Positions 25,043-37,202 are shown, counted from the first letter of the stretch. The stretch: DNA of 64,000 nucleotides from Parus major (GCF_001522545.3 NC_031773.1:25989685-26053684); one strand, 5' to 3'. The notes: generated from the sequence alone by a model not told the origin. Numbers and translations are program-made.

Positions 25043-25774
25043 TTATTGAAGCACCATGTCTCGCTAGGGGAACATTCTGAGCAACAGATTAATGTGGGTG
25101 ATATGAATAATCTTCTGAGGTATCATTTCCTTGGACAAAATTCATTTGTTCACAGATAAGAATTTTGTGCCATTTTTGATATACTAGAAAATTTCACCTG
25201 GTCTTTATTTTCCATAGTGGGACAGGTCTCCTGCAAACTCCACTTTTTATAAGGATATAATAGGTTTAGAAATCTGTGTCAGGGTGACTTTAAATGAAAC
25301 ACAGAGGGAGAAGAAGAAATAAAGGGTCTACGCACAAACTAGGAGAGAAAATTAATTTGGCTAAGCAGATAGATTTTTGGGATCCTAAGTTAACTGAAAG
25401 TACTGCAATGGATTATCAGATACACTAATGGATTCATGGATAACACATGGTGCTTCTAGAGGCAAAACTGTAAGCCAAGTGCAATCACCAAAGGAAATCA
25501 ACTTGGCTGTGTGTTTAGAGAAGTAAATCCTACCTCAGCTGTCTGCCTTTCCATGTTAGTGAGAAGTGCTCTGAAATTGCTGTTGCTTAGGCAAAAGAGC
25601 TTAGTGTTGTCTGAGATACTTGTTAATCTGTGTGAGTGTTTTTTCATTTTTACAATCCTTCATGGGAAATATTCAGGTTACCGTACAGAAGCTTGTGGCA
25701 TCAGATAAGCATTTGTCATTGTTTTCTCAGGGGGAAAGTCCAGACTTAGGACTTATCCATTATTGTAAAATATT
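25043..25774. other. unassigned non-coding DNA
   Basis: Nothing recognised between the TG repeat and the CR1 element. Confidence 0.5.
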
Positions 25775-26228
25775 GAAGCTAAGAAGATTATTGAGGGACT
25801 GGAACAAATTTTGTACAATGAGATCCTGAGAGAGCTGGAATTTTTTAGCCTGGGTGCTGAAAGCTTAGGGAGGGGCAGCAGTTCTTTTCGAAATGTAATT
25901 ATATACATACATCATGAGAGGATCTGAAGAAGAGGGAGCCAGACTTGCCCCAGTAAGAGAGGACAAGATATAACAGCACAAACTGAAAAACATGAAATTC
26001 TGTCTGAAAACATAGAACACTTTTTTTTTTTTTTTTTGCTTTGGAAGTCATCCAACAGTTTAAGAGACTTCCTGATAGGCTGTGAAGTCTCCATCTGTGG
26101 AGATATTCAAAATCCAGCTGGATGTGGTCCTTGGAAACCAGTTTTAGCTGTCCCTACCTGAAGAGGGAGTGGGACTAAATGTTCTTAACTGGTTTCTTCC
26201 ATACTCAAATATTCTGTCATTCTGTAAT
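25775..26228 (+). mobile_element. CR1 LINE, old 3' end copy
   Basis: The blocks follow CR1 order: TTGAGGGACTGGAAC, then CCTGAGAGAGCTGGAA, TTTTTAGCCTGG, GAAGAAGAGGGAGCCAGACT, AAACTGAAAAACATGAAATT, GTGAAGTCTCCATC, GGAGATATTCAAAATCCAGC, and the tail ATTCTGTCATTCTGTA. It is strongly 5'-truncated and heavily mutated. A 17-base T run (26021-26037) sits exactly where the family has ACACTTTTTTACT, so it is an expansion of a short T run in the element. It follows the plus strand and has no coding capacity. Confidence 0.87.
26021..26037 (+). repeat. T17 homopolymer inside CR1
   Basis: Seventeen T in a row within the CR1 copy, at a position where related copies carry about six. Confidence 0.95.
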
Positions 26229-28729
26229 GCATGCCATGCTGTGTCATCACAGTGGCATCTGTAGATGGTCAGCAGTGAATCAAATTACAGTAAAGTCTAT
26301 ATTTGGGCCACAGAATACAGTGGCCACTTGAGACCTATCCTTAGACAACAGGTGGATCCTATAAGCCAGGGAGGTTGGCTTCAAGGGTCTAAATGCTTCT
26401 GTCATGCAGGCTTCTGGGTCTTTAGCTTCCATCGTGATGGCTCAGGGTGTCCTGCTTGCTCAGCAGCTGCTGTGCCAGAGGGATGTAGGTATCCTGCAGA
26501 GCCTCTGTCATGACTGACAAAGTTGTGTGGGTGCACCAGTTCTGTTAGGGCACCTCAGCACTACAAGTATTTTCTACACCTATAGGACCTGAATCTACCT
26601 CTTGGCTCTACTGAATGTACTGGCTAGACTATCACTGATTTTGATGGGTTCTTAAACCTCCCTCATCCTGTCTTACTAGGATGTCTAATAGGGATATTTA
26701 AATTTAGACCTCTATTACAAACACATCCTCTTCCTGTTCTCTGCATTGGTATGCTAATGTTGTTAAGCTATCTAATTTCCTAGAAGACTGTAAAAAAGTG
26801 TAATTAAAGCCATAGTTTATGGAAATCTGCAACTGGAAAGAGAGCAGAAACTGGAGAGTTCATCTGGGAAACAAGTTATATGATGAGCATTTAATAGTAG
26901 ACTTGAATTTATTTGCTCAGGGAAAATAACTTTTTCCTTTCTATTTTTTAATAAGTACAGTCAATTCCTGATAGGTGCAGATAACTGGGCACCCTCCAAT
27001 ACAAACGTTTTTGTTGAAATGGAAAGCCATAATGAATAATAATAATCACAACAATAAGAAGAACAACCATCATTATCAACATCTGTAAAGAAATACAATA
27101 TGCCAACACAAGCTGATGGAAAATTAAAGGAGTAGTTCTTGAATATACCCTGAGTTTTTAAAAATTGATATTTAGAATTTTTAAATGTGTGCTATATAAA
27201 ATATAACAGGAAAACTGTTACAGTGGCCTGTGAGATTACTGAATCAGATCACACTGCTGCAGATATTTTAAAAAATGATGGTAAATTAACAAGGAAGGCC
27301 ATTGGCCATTTGTTAAGATTTTCTACCATTTAGAAGTTGACTAGATAACAGAAAAGATGTTCTTTATTTCAAAGCAAAGGAAGCCATTAGTTTAAATACA
27401 AAGTAATTAATAAGGCCACGTTAGCATCTATTTCAGTCTGTATCTGGGTACATGGAAATTTCTGCATGAAATGTTTAGTACTAAAATTTCCATATAAAAA
27501 GTAGTCTGAATAAAGAGCTCTATTATTATATACTCTTCATAGTAATAGTAGTTAATGTTTTTCATTATAACCAAAAGCACCAGTATGGCCTCCTTACTCA
27601 GATTTTCTCAGTCTTCACCTTTGACAGCACATTGCTTAAAATGAAGAACAATGCTTTACCATAATTTAGAAAGAGCTCTCTATCCTAGCCCAAACAGTTT
27701 TCTTCCAATTATTCTTATCCATCAAAGAGACTCTGTTTCCACTTCAAACTTACACCTTTAGGGTTACAGATGCTTTGAATAATTAACAAAAGCCAAGTTT
27801 AAATGTCTATGAATTCATCTCAGCCATCATTATTCACTAGATATCTGTTTGACTGTGCTTCCAAGACACAGCTACACAATTTTTCTTACACTAGACAATG
27901 AAAATTGTACAACATTGGGCTGTCCAAGATAACATAAAATTTTAGCAAGGTCACTATTAACAAAAAGATTATTCTCTGAATGGAGATACAGTGCAAGCGT
28001 TAGAATTCTAAACCTGTTGGGTGAATAATAGTTCAGACATTCAAAACTAGTTTTATACTATTGATTAAAAACTTAAGAAAAAAGATAAAAATAAGCTACT
28101 GAATATACACACTCAGATAAAAGGTAAAGTGTTTTTATTAGTTAAAATAATGTTTGCTGTGAATTATTTTCAAGATGGTAACAAGCATTTAACTAAAATT
28201 TGCCAAATACAGTTAATGTCACATCTGTTTCAATACTGCAAGGAGTTGAAACTCATTCTTTCTTGGAAAATGTCTAATTGGTTTTACAGAATTATTACAT
28301 GTTTTATGTTTAGTATAAATAATGGTTATATTTTTCAGTTAGAAGCTTTAAATAAATAGTTCATGTATTATCATTTACTTACATGTTTTTTGAATGACAT
28401 AATTGCCAATATCATAGTAGGAGCCTATGCATAGAAAAGTCAATTACCTCAATTAAAGTGATTTGAAACTGAAGAAAATTAGTGGTTTCTTCTTTATCAA
28501 ATTTTCCCTATCAGGCAGAGAAAACCAAGGAAGTGAGTTTTAAGATTTAAACAGAAGCCTTTGAGACTTTGTGGATTTGTGATTTTTCAAGTGACAGAAC
28601 AAGCCTGATGAAATGGACAGCTTTCTGTGATGATGCAGGGGACTTAGTGGAATATAAATGCTGTTTACCCTGCTTTTAGCACGACATCCAACCTGTTCTC
28701 TCATAGTATGCTTAGGACCACATAGATTA
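26229..28729. other. unassigned non-coding DNA
   Basis: No transposon is recognised. About 26380-26520 is richer in G and C than its surroundings, with one open frame (26265-26513) that resembles nothing I know. Nothing here supports a gene. Confidence 0.5.
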
Positions 28730-29169
28730 AATATTGACTGGATAACTAGGTGGAAAACTGGTTGTACTTCTGGGATTAAAATAGTCAGGGGATCTAAAAC
28801 CTTGCCTGATAGCTGGTCATGAGTGGCATCCTTCAGGGACTGATATCACGTTTGATGATATGTAACACGTTTTTGAGTGGCCTGAACCATAGGATGGGAT
28901 GTTGACAGTTAATAGTTTATACCACTGGAGAGCAGATCCTCTATGTGCTGAGAGAGCTATACAGGCTGGAGAAATAGCCTGGCAGGTATCTCAAAAAGTT
29001 CATCAAAGGCCAACTCCTTGGTTGGGAGTTGATGGAACAGAAAGCAACAGCAGGAAGTCCTTGTGGAGTGCTGGTAGACAGCAAACAATCCTTGTCAGCA
29101 GGCTGCCCCTGAGGTAAGGAAGGGCAGCTGCATACTGGGCTATATGGACAAGAGAGTAGCCTTTGGCCA
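28730..29169 (+). mobile_element. CR1 LINE fragment (reverse transcriptase end to 3' region)
   Basis: Starting near ACTGGATAACTAGGTGG it follows the CR1 reverse-transcriptase coding strand. GAGTGGCATCCTTCAGGGAC corresponds to the conserved SGVPQGS motif region. Next comes GGCTGGAGAAATAGCCTGGC with AAGTTCATCAAAGGCCA, then GTGCTGGTAGACAGC, and finally ATACTGGGCTATATGGACAA. Internal segments are missing and frames are broken, so it is a dead copy. At about 29170 it stops and an LTR fragment begins. A CR1-like tail resumes at about 29800. Confidence 0.72.
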
Positions 29170-29780
29170 CATGGAGAGAGGAGCCCATGGCAGAGCAGGT
29201 TTTCTAGAAGGATTTGTGACCCTGCAAGGGACCCACACCGGGGCAGTCTGTTCCTGAAGAACTGCACCCCATGGAAGGGACCCACAGTCAAGTAGTTTGT
29301 GAAGAATGCAGCCCATGGGAAGGACTCCGGTTGGAGAAACTTGTGGAAGACTCTCTCCTGTGAGACTGACCCTATGCTGGAGCAGAGGAAAAGTGTGAGG
29401 AGTCCTGAGGAGGAAGGAGCAGCAGAAACAATGCATGATAATGTGACTGCAGACCCCATTCCTGTACTGCTGTGCCTCTGGGAGGGAGAGCTTCAGAATT
29501 AAAGTTGAGTCCAGGAAGAAGGGAGCAGTGGGGTAATGATGCTTTTTGAGACTTGGTTTTATTTATCATTATCCTTCCCTGATTTGATGTGAATTAAATT
29601 AAACTAATTTCCCCAACTCAAGTCTGTTTTGCCAGTGATAGTAATAGGTGTGATCTCTCCCTGTCCTTATCCCAGCCCATGAGACTTTCACTCTATTTTC
29701 TTTCCCCTGCCCAGCCAAAGAGGGGAATGATAGAACAGTTTCAGTGGGCACTGGCATCCAGCCAGGGTCAATACACCACA
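29170..29780 (+). mobile_element. avian ERV LTR, 3' two-thirds
   Basis: It matches a recalled avian LTR family, in order: GAGAGGAGCCCATGG, GACCCACACCGGGGCAGTCT, CTGCACCCCATGGAAGGGAC, GAGGAAGGAGCAGCAGA, TTAAATTAAACTAATTTCCC, AGTCTGTTTTGCCAGTGATA, TGATCTCTCCCTGTCCTTAT, CATCCAGCCAGGGTCAA and the terminal CACCACA at 29780. The 5' portion of the family, including the TG terminus, is absent, and the usual AATAAA is reduced to ATTAAATTAAA. No target duplication can be tested because only one end is present. A 172-codon minus-strand frame here is antisense to repeat DNA. Confidence 0.88.
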
Positions 29781-29799
29781 AAAATCCTTAAGCTTCCTT

Positions 29800-29870
29800 C
29801 TCTGGCTGGAACTGCTCTGAATAGGAGATTGGACTGGGCAGTCCTCAGAAGTCCCTTCTTACCTTCATGA
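29800..29870 (+). mobile_element. CR1 3' tail fragment
   Basis: GGAGATTGGACTGGGCAGTC followed by CTCAGAAGTCCCTTCTTACC follows the CR1 3' end (GGTTGGACTAGATGATC.. AGGTCCCTTCCAACC). It has the same orientation as the CR1 fragment at 28730-29169, so both may be parts of one element separated by the LTR fragment. Confidence 0.6.
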
Positions 29871-32800
29871 GCCTGTGCTTCCATGAAAGCTATTTTTATC
29901 TTGTATACCGTTTGGATGACAAGTGTGACAAGACCAGTGGAATTTAAGTTATAAGTATGAAAACAATCTAGCTGTGTATCAACAGTTTTAAGTTGTTAAT
30001 TCCTTGAGTGATTCATGATTTCCTCAACTAGCCTGTTGGCAGGCAGACTGTGGTGTTTAACTGCCTACTGGAATCAAACCACAACAATTAGATTTTCAGC
30101 CTTTAACAAACTTGGTGTGTCTGTGCAACACAATTTCCCACCCTATGTGTAAACACAAATGGAAACATATTGATTAAAAGGAGAAAACCAGTAAGATTAT
30201 GCATTGTAGAAGGATATTTCTATTACTAAATTCTCCCAAAGGATTATAACATGATGCATAAAATTACACTTCAAATATTCCAAGTGCTTAGAGATATTTG
30301 TCTGCTCACACTTGATTCTAAAAGGAAGGGGCTTAGAGAGTAATTGGGCATCATGGGTTAGGTGAACTGACTTCTTAAACACAAGTAACCTCTGTAAGCA
30401 TTTAGAAATGGTAGAAATTGGAATGATATTTAATTTTTTTTTCTGACTTTGACTATTTCCCTTTAGGTTGTGAACTTATTCGAGTGAGTTTACAAGCACT
30501 TTATTGTTCTCCAGAGTTTAGATAGCTGCTAAAATGCTCGCTTCAGCTTTACATTTAAAACAGGTGTTATAACTCCCTACGGAGTGGTAAAACATTATGC
30601 CTTTTCCCCCACTTGAGCATACAGAAGAATTCTTTTAACACCTTTGTTGTTGCTGCTATTCAAACTAATACATTTACGAGTCAAAACCAATTGCTGTCAC
30701 TTGTAATTAGAAAACAGTGGCGAAAAGAAATCACAAACGGTCATTATGACTTTCTTTGTGTGAATATGCACAAAGGACAATTCTGCACAAAGATTTTACA
30801 AATTGACTCAGAAATATTCAAATAATCACATGCTTATGACCCAGCAAAACCACTAATGCTACTTTACAGAGGCAAAAGAGCTTTGGATTCCAACAATACT
30901 TCAAAAGTTAGCTTCAGGTCTAATCAATCAGAAAGCCATTAGCACTTCACACTGTTCTGATTGCTACAGAAATCTTATTGTGACAAGAAGCCAAGTATAC
31001 AGACACAATTGCATGAATGAGGAAATTACAAGGATAAAAATACAGCAGCTGAGGGAATAAACAATGTTAACTTAAAAAACATCACCACCATTAGCCTGAA
31101 ATGATTGAGTATTGTAAATTAAATATAATTTTCTGCTTCTGTAACTAACATATACAATGCAGTTAAAAGAAAAGCTTGCAGTGTTTATAGTCTAGCTTGT
31201 GACACATTGAAAACATGATGATAATTCAACTTGGGCTTGAGTAAAAGTTAACACATATTCTGACTAAAGAAGGATGCTCTGAATTCATGATTCCAGCCAC
31301 AAGAAAACATTGTAATAAGAATTTCAAAATGACAATATGTTTTAGTAGAGAGAAAGGAATGACAAAAGTCAGATCAAGAAGCAGGGTTGTCACTTCTAGT
31401 GCCTCTTTGGTCAAAGACACTATCAATGAATTTGTCTTTGCATTGATAGTGAAAAAAGAGATGATATGAGGAGTAGAAATTGGCTACTCTTGCAAAAAGC
31501 ATATTCCACACTACATGAGATACATGTAGTATGGATACATGAGTCACAGGAAAGTGCATTAAGAAATCTGTCAGACACTATTAAATGCTATATATGTTTT
31601 TGTCTTCTGTATGTCTGTCAAAGTTGGATGCTTCAAAACTCCCACAATGCAGGACTCAACACACACACAAACCAACAGGTTTATCACCAGGTTAGGTGAT
31701 AAATTGAAATTAGTCATCTAAGCTTATTCTTCAGGTAGTGAGAGTGACAAACACCTCTAGAAGGCAACTTTTTCTTTCATACTTTTGGGAAAAATAATAT
31801 TCTGATAATATCAATTAAGTCTAATGGACTATCTTACAAAAAACTAGTTGGGGAACTAAAATGTTTTTGCATTAATATTATGCACACAATTGATAAAATT
31901 TAGATTGTGATTTTAAAAATTCAAAGACATCTAAGAGAAGTTTATATTAAAGACAGAACCATAATGTACTAAAAGGAATGAATGTACATTTGTGGGCATT
32001 TAATAGACAGTATTTGTCATAGCTGGGAATTTGTATTATCCCACTGAAATAAATGGGAAGTCTAATTACAATGGATCTGAATCAGTCCCTTCCATAAGTA
32101 ATATAGATGCTCTTGTTGTATAGGACATTTTTTTTTGCTCAGTGACTCTTTTACATGCCTAAATTTTAATAGAAATAACCTGGTCTCTAATCTTCATGAT
32201 TTTACATTAATGTACACCAGTATCTCTTTGTATAAAAATGTTCTGGCTAGTTTGGGGGCATAATTTATGAATACTTCTCTGTATTATATTTAGGACCTTG
32301 TGTGGATGGACAGTCAAAAACATTCAGTCAGCTCTACTAAGTGGCATTTTACTTGCAAGGTTTTCTCCTTGAAACCAGTGTGACTACTCAATGAGTAAGG
32401 AATGGCTACTCAGCATGTGCAGTGAAATGGAATCTGACCTGTGATATATCGCTTCTGATGAAAAAACAGGATATTAAACAAGGTGCATTAGATGACAGTA
32501 ATACCCAGAATGCTCTTTTAAAATTAGCTTTCTTGAGTGACGGATTATTCTCTGTTGCAGGCTCCAAGATAAAAAGGTCATTTGAAATATATTATCAATT
32601 CCTGCTTATGTTTCCCGTTACCTTCACATTTTCATATTCATCTTGTTATAATCCCCTGCTTTACAATACAGAATCTAAAAAGTAATCTTATTTATTCATC
32701 TTTTCCTGCAAGCTGCTGTTTCATTTCCTTTCTTTTTTTTCTTCTCCTTGCTTCTGCATTCCTATTCTTTCCTAGTTGCTAGTCTCATTTAATTAAAATA

Positions 32801-35317
32801 TAAAAATGTCACTCACTTCTTTACAACATCAAACTAATTTAATCTACCTCATTCTCCTACTGGCTGCAGGCAAATTCCTTGTCTAAATACCAGTTGAACA
32901 TTGCATATAAATCTGTGTTCCCATCCCCTCCCCAGCTGCAGTCTTCTGCTCTTTGAAGATGAAATGGTAAGAGATTGAAGGAGCCTGGAAGGACAGATGG
33001 GGTAATGTTCTGGGGATAGCTGACCAAAGGCAAAGTGCAAGGATTAAAAGAAAAGGGTAGCTTTGCAGCTAGAAGAATAGGATTTGCATGGTGTTGGATA
33101 AAATGAAGCAGTTAAGTGGTAGAATCTATTTATTCACTTTTTTTATTTTCTTTAGAGAGGGGAAATATGCAATTACATGAGAAGAGAAAGAAAGGTTATT
33201 TTGTTAAGAAATTGCTTTGTAAAACATCCCTCCTTGTTACAGAAATTTGTTTGGAGAATGCAATGATAAATAGCTTTCTATCCCAAGAAGCAAATCAGTG
33301 AAGATGGCTTGCTTTAGGCAAACACTGTTACTTCCCCCGCTTGTGACCTGGAAGCGGAGTCAGTGGGCTCCTACTAACAACACATACCCAGTACAAAACA
33401 TGCAGTACAGAATTTCTGCATGAACAGGGTTGCTGTTCACCTACTGATGCAAAAAGGAGAAGGGCAGCACATACTTACAGTAGTGCAACACCTGTAAAAG
33501 CAAAGCAGATCAGGTATTCAGGGGGTGCAGAATGTATCTAGGGTTACACAGTCTCTGTAACAAGAGTGTAGTCATTCAGAGGATATTTTTTTTTGTTTGC
33601 TTTTATATTTAAAATTACCTTAGAAAGAATTAGAGGCTCTTATTTTCTTCTCTGTCCGCATTGACCCACTTTCATCTGTTTGCTTCATTTAACTACAGTA
33701 TCTTTGTGTAGCAGTCAATAAAGACATGCTTCATCTCGCCTAAATTCAGAGATCTAAAAGCTAGAGGCAGGTAGTTTCCTTAGGCTACCAGTATAATTGT
33801 TGCAGAGAAATGGATACCACAAACTGAGTTTGAGCTGCTGTTTGTCAGATACCCACAACAGCCAAGAAAATTGTTTCCTGTTTCTTTCCTTAATAACATC
33901 TAGCTGGGATCCAGTTGTATCTTTATACACTGACATTAGAGCAATAAGTACGACATCATTCCTATATTCATTCTTATTTGTTCTATTGTACATAAGAAAA
34001 AACATATTGCTTGCATAGGAATTGCACATTGAATTTTCAGATGAGAGGCAGATCATATAGAAATAATTTATTATGATAATTTTGTATTTCCTCATTAAAT
34101 CACAAAGATGAAGAACAATGAAGTGAAAGTTCTTATATCCAATTCATAAGAATGAAAAAATCTTAAAAGGCATTTGGAGGGTCCAGTCAGGGTCCTAGTA
34201 TGGAAAACCAACCCTCCTTATCACTTCTCCCTCCCCACATCCCTTCCAACCCCAACTCACCCCACTCCAGGTGTAACTCCTCAAACTGCTTTAATTAAAT
34301 CAAGATGGCCACACCCTTTTATGCTCTGTATACTCAGAAGATTACCCTGGGAATCTGAGTTCTGTCATGGGCATCTTAGGAAACTGTATTCATTCCACTT
34401 TTGTGTGAGGAATGTCTTATTGTTAAAGCATATCAGTTGTGTTTCATGTACCATATATATTTTACTTCATAGTAAGTAAAATGCAGAATAAATTATTTTT
34501 CTTAGAACATGCACAAGAGGCAAAACAGCAACAGAAGCTTAAAGGGGGGTAGGTGGCAAAAGTAAAACTCTGCTTAACCTGCTTGAGAAAGAATAACCTT
34601 TTTCTTCTTTTGTCTCATCCTTAGGTGATTTGAGATAAATTGTCCAGACAAGGTGATTGTCAAGGGTTTTCTATTTTTGCTTATCATGCTGTTCATGTTG
34701 CATTACTAGAGAGCACCCTGTCTTGGTGATGCATGTTAGCTTTTATAGCCAATCTCCCCTTTGAAACCCTCCAAGGTTCCAGACATATAATCTCTTACCT
34801 CAAAACTTTTTGTGTCTTTCTTCTGCAAGAAACGAACAGTTTGTCATGTCTTTTAAACCAAAGAAGTGGATTAAATCAATCAAATCCTTGGGAATGTTAA
34901 TGTATCTTTTTTAAATCAAATGTTATTTTGTCTCCTTGGCTAGAGAATAAACAACTTTTGACTTGTCAAGAAGTAAATCATCCCTCCTCACCCCAGCTGT
35001 CTTAACTCATTGTGTACATTTCATTGTAAAGTATAATTAGAATTGACATGCATATTTTAAATAAATCTCAATTTCTATAAGTCTGCCTATAAAGATACAT
35101 CTAAAGGTATAAAGTAGCTAAATATATAAACCTTCCTGCTGGTTCTTGAGCACCAGTCAGAAAAGACAATAACTAGTTTCTCTCAATGACAACAGGTCTG
35201 CATGATTTACTCCTGTTAGCAGCCTCTGAAACAATATTCTTGTAGTAGAAACTCCTACCAGTTGTCTAGAGAGACAGGACAATACTGTATTTCACAATAC
35301 TAAATGATTAGGTGAAA
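29871..35317. other. unassigned non-coding DNA
   Basis: More than 5 kb with no gene or family I can name, apart from a perfect inverted repeat at 31418-31451. The part at about 30440-31060 has the mixed, repeat-free look that conserved regulatory elements often have; sequence alone cannot show this. Confidence 0.5.
31418..31451. repeat. perfect 11-bp inverted repeat (hairpin)
   Basis: CACTATCAATG at 31418-31428 and CATTGATAGTG at 31441-31451, with a 12-base spacer. A second, overlapping pairing (CAAAGACA with TGTCTTTG) uses part of the same DNA, so two alternative stems are possible. Confidence 0.8.
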
Positions 35318-36040
35318 AAATGACAAATGAAATTCAGTGTAGGCAAGTGAGAAGCAATGCACATGGAGAAAAATGTATCCATAATGATAGACTTTAAATT
35401 ACTTAAAATAACTCAGAAAAAACCAGGACCTTAGGCAGTTTTCTGAAAAGCTTATCACATGCTTCACAATGGTCAGAAAAGCAAACATACTGTTTAGGAA
35501 CATTTCAAAAGGAATGAGAAACAAATGGAGCAATCATTATTCCGCTGAGAATCCATGATGTGCCTTTAACTTAAAAAGTTCTGCAAGTTCTGATCTTCCT
35601 TTATCTAAAAGAAACAAAGAACTCAGGCAGAGGGAAGTAGAGCAAAGGTTATTAAAGATTTGAAGCAACCTCCTATTATAAAGTGAGGACTACTTATAAA
35701 ATGGACCAGACTTCAGATTAGAAAGACTAAAGGAAGATAACATAATATTTTGTACCATTGTAAATAATGTGGGACTTTATTTTCCTCATTTATTTAACTC
35801 TGGAATTCATTGCCACAGGGTGCTGTAAAAGCAGAGGTGTAAAGACAGACAAAGCAGTCTACAACGCTTCAGAATGGAAACAGAGATGAAGGGAAGGACA
35901 ATGGAAGTTCATAAAAGCATATATTGCGTGGAGAAAGTAAACTGGGAACAGTTTTCATTGTGTCTCCATTATTAAACTCTGGATCTTATTGCCACAAGTC
36001 TCATGGAGGTCAAACGGGTTCAAAAAGAAATTCATAAAGT
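35318..36040 (+). mobile_element. ancient CR1/L3-like LINE relic
   Basis: This differs from the young avian CR1 type and follows the older amniote CR1/L3 kind. Matching blocks are, in order: AATGACAAATGAAATTCAGT, GAAGCAATGCACATGGAGAA, AAAGCAAACATACTGTTTAG, GAACATTTCAAAAGGAATGA, CCATGATGTGCC, TGGAATTCATTGCCACAGGG, TCATAAAAGCATATATTGCG with GGAGAAAGTAAACTGGGAAC, and TTCAAAAAGAAATTCATAAA. The two CATTGCCACA-type blocks (35806 and about 35987) suggest an internal rearrangement or two nested relics. It is highly diverged and non-coding. Confidence 0.72.
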
Positions 36041-36404
36041 TGAGCTTCACCGAAGAACATTTAACATTATGGTTCAACTACCACCTTTGGTTAGAGGTAC
36101 TAAATTACACTTCTCTAGAAATTATCATTCTGTACAGGCCATGCTTCTTGTACTCTTCCCCAAGAATACTTTTTTGGTCACTGTCAGAGGGAGAACACTG
36201 AGACAGACTGATATTTTGTTCTTGTGTTCCTATGATTGTTTTAACTAATCTTAGAACTTTGGGAGCCACAGCTGCTGTCCCACATATTTATTTACTCTCA
36301 GATCAGGGAAGTATGCAAGTGAGACCCACACATGGTGTTTTTATGTCTGTATTCTTTGCCATTGTTATAGTCCTGTTATTAAAATTATTAGAAATTATTA
36401 GAAT
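36041..36404. other. unassigned spacer
   Basis: Non-coding DNA between the LINE relic and the LTR-like element. Nothing recognised. Confidence 0.5.
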
Positions 36405-36607
36405 TGCCTCTGCCTGAATTAGGGTGCAAACGAGACCATATGTCAAAATCAATAGATTTTATTTGATAGTAAATATAAGACAGAGAGACTGAGAGAGACT
36501 GAGACTGAGAGAGACTGAGAGAGACTGAGAGAGAGAGAAAGAAAAAAAAGAAAAGAAAAGAAAAGAAAAGAAAAGAAAAGAAAAGAAAAGAAAAGAAAAG
36601 AAAAGAA

Positions 36608-36663
<56 letters not shown>

Positions 36664-36664
36664 A

Positions 36665-36760
<96 letters not shown>

Positions 36761-36990
36761 AAAGAAAAAGAAAAAGAAAAAGAAAATAGATGGGGGAACA
36801 GAAAGATAGTGACAGAGAGATTAAAGAAAATATCACCACTCTGTGGATCCCACTGGTGTCCCGATGATCCTCTCCATCTGGTCTTCTTGGTGGTGAGGGT
36901 GCCCCCAAAAAACTTAGAGTCCACTAAGTGGACTATGATAGGCTATGGTGATGGTGGGGTGGGCTATGGGAATTGTACCTTTATACAGTT
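36405..36990 (-). mobile_element. LTR-like element, copy A, with expanded microsatellite
   Basis: The plus strand starts TGCCTCTGCCTGAATTAGGG and GTGCAAACGAGACCATATG, nearly the same as copy B at 45498. On the minus strand it has the parts of an LTR in order: a TATA box (TATAAA, plus positions 36980-36985), a polyadenylation signal (AATAAA, 36458-36463), and a terminus ending CAGAGGCA. Between them is a GA-rich microsatellite of about 300 bp. Removing it leaves about 280 bp from TATA to terminus, close to copy B. The U3 start beyond the TATA is not located and no target duplication was found. I cannot name the family. Serine/phenylalanine-rich minus-strand frames here are microsatellite translations. 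Confidence 0.62.
36483..36786 (+). repeat. (GAAA)n/(GAAAA)n purine microsatellite
   Basis: It starts with GAGACTGAGA-type units (36483-36538), then about twelve GAAAA units, then a long, nearly pure GAAA array broken by one extra A near 36665, and ends with AAAAAG units at about 36786. All-purine on the plus strand, it can form triplex DNA and is prone to slippage. Its copy number in the assembly may be wrong. Confidence 0.97.
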
Positions 36991-37202
36991 TTTGCTATAA
37001 TGGGCACAACTCCTTCATAACAATGTTTAAGGCATGAACCACTTCAGTCTCTGACAGCCATTAAGCACAGCTAGAACATGCAATCAGGCCTTTTCTCCCT
37101 GATGACTTGCATGGATCATGTTACACTTAATAAAAGGAACAGCTTGGCTTACCTTAAAAACTTTGTGGTTTTTCTTATGGATGCTAACTGAAATAAAGAG
37201 CA
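36991..37202. other. unassigned, possibly U3 of LTR copy A
   Basis: Lies upstream (in minus-strand sense) of the TATA box of copy A and may be its U3 region. It ends CA exactly where the next LTR begins TG. Confidence 0.3.

Noticed and set aside
28941..29459. 172-codon minus-strand frame
   Set aside because: It lies antisense to a CR1 fragment and an LTR. GC-rich repeat DNA leaves it open by chance.
36388..36924. 178- and 149-codon minus-strand frames rich in Ser/Phe/Leu
   Set aside because: They are translations of the GAAA/GAAAA array read on the opposite strand. A 4- or 5-base repeat without stops gives long frames automatically.
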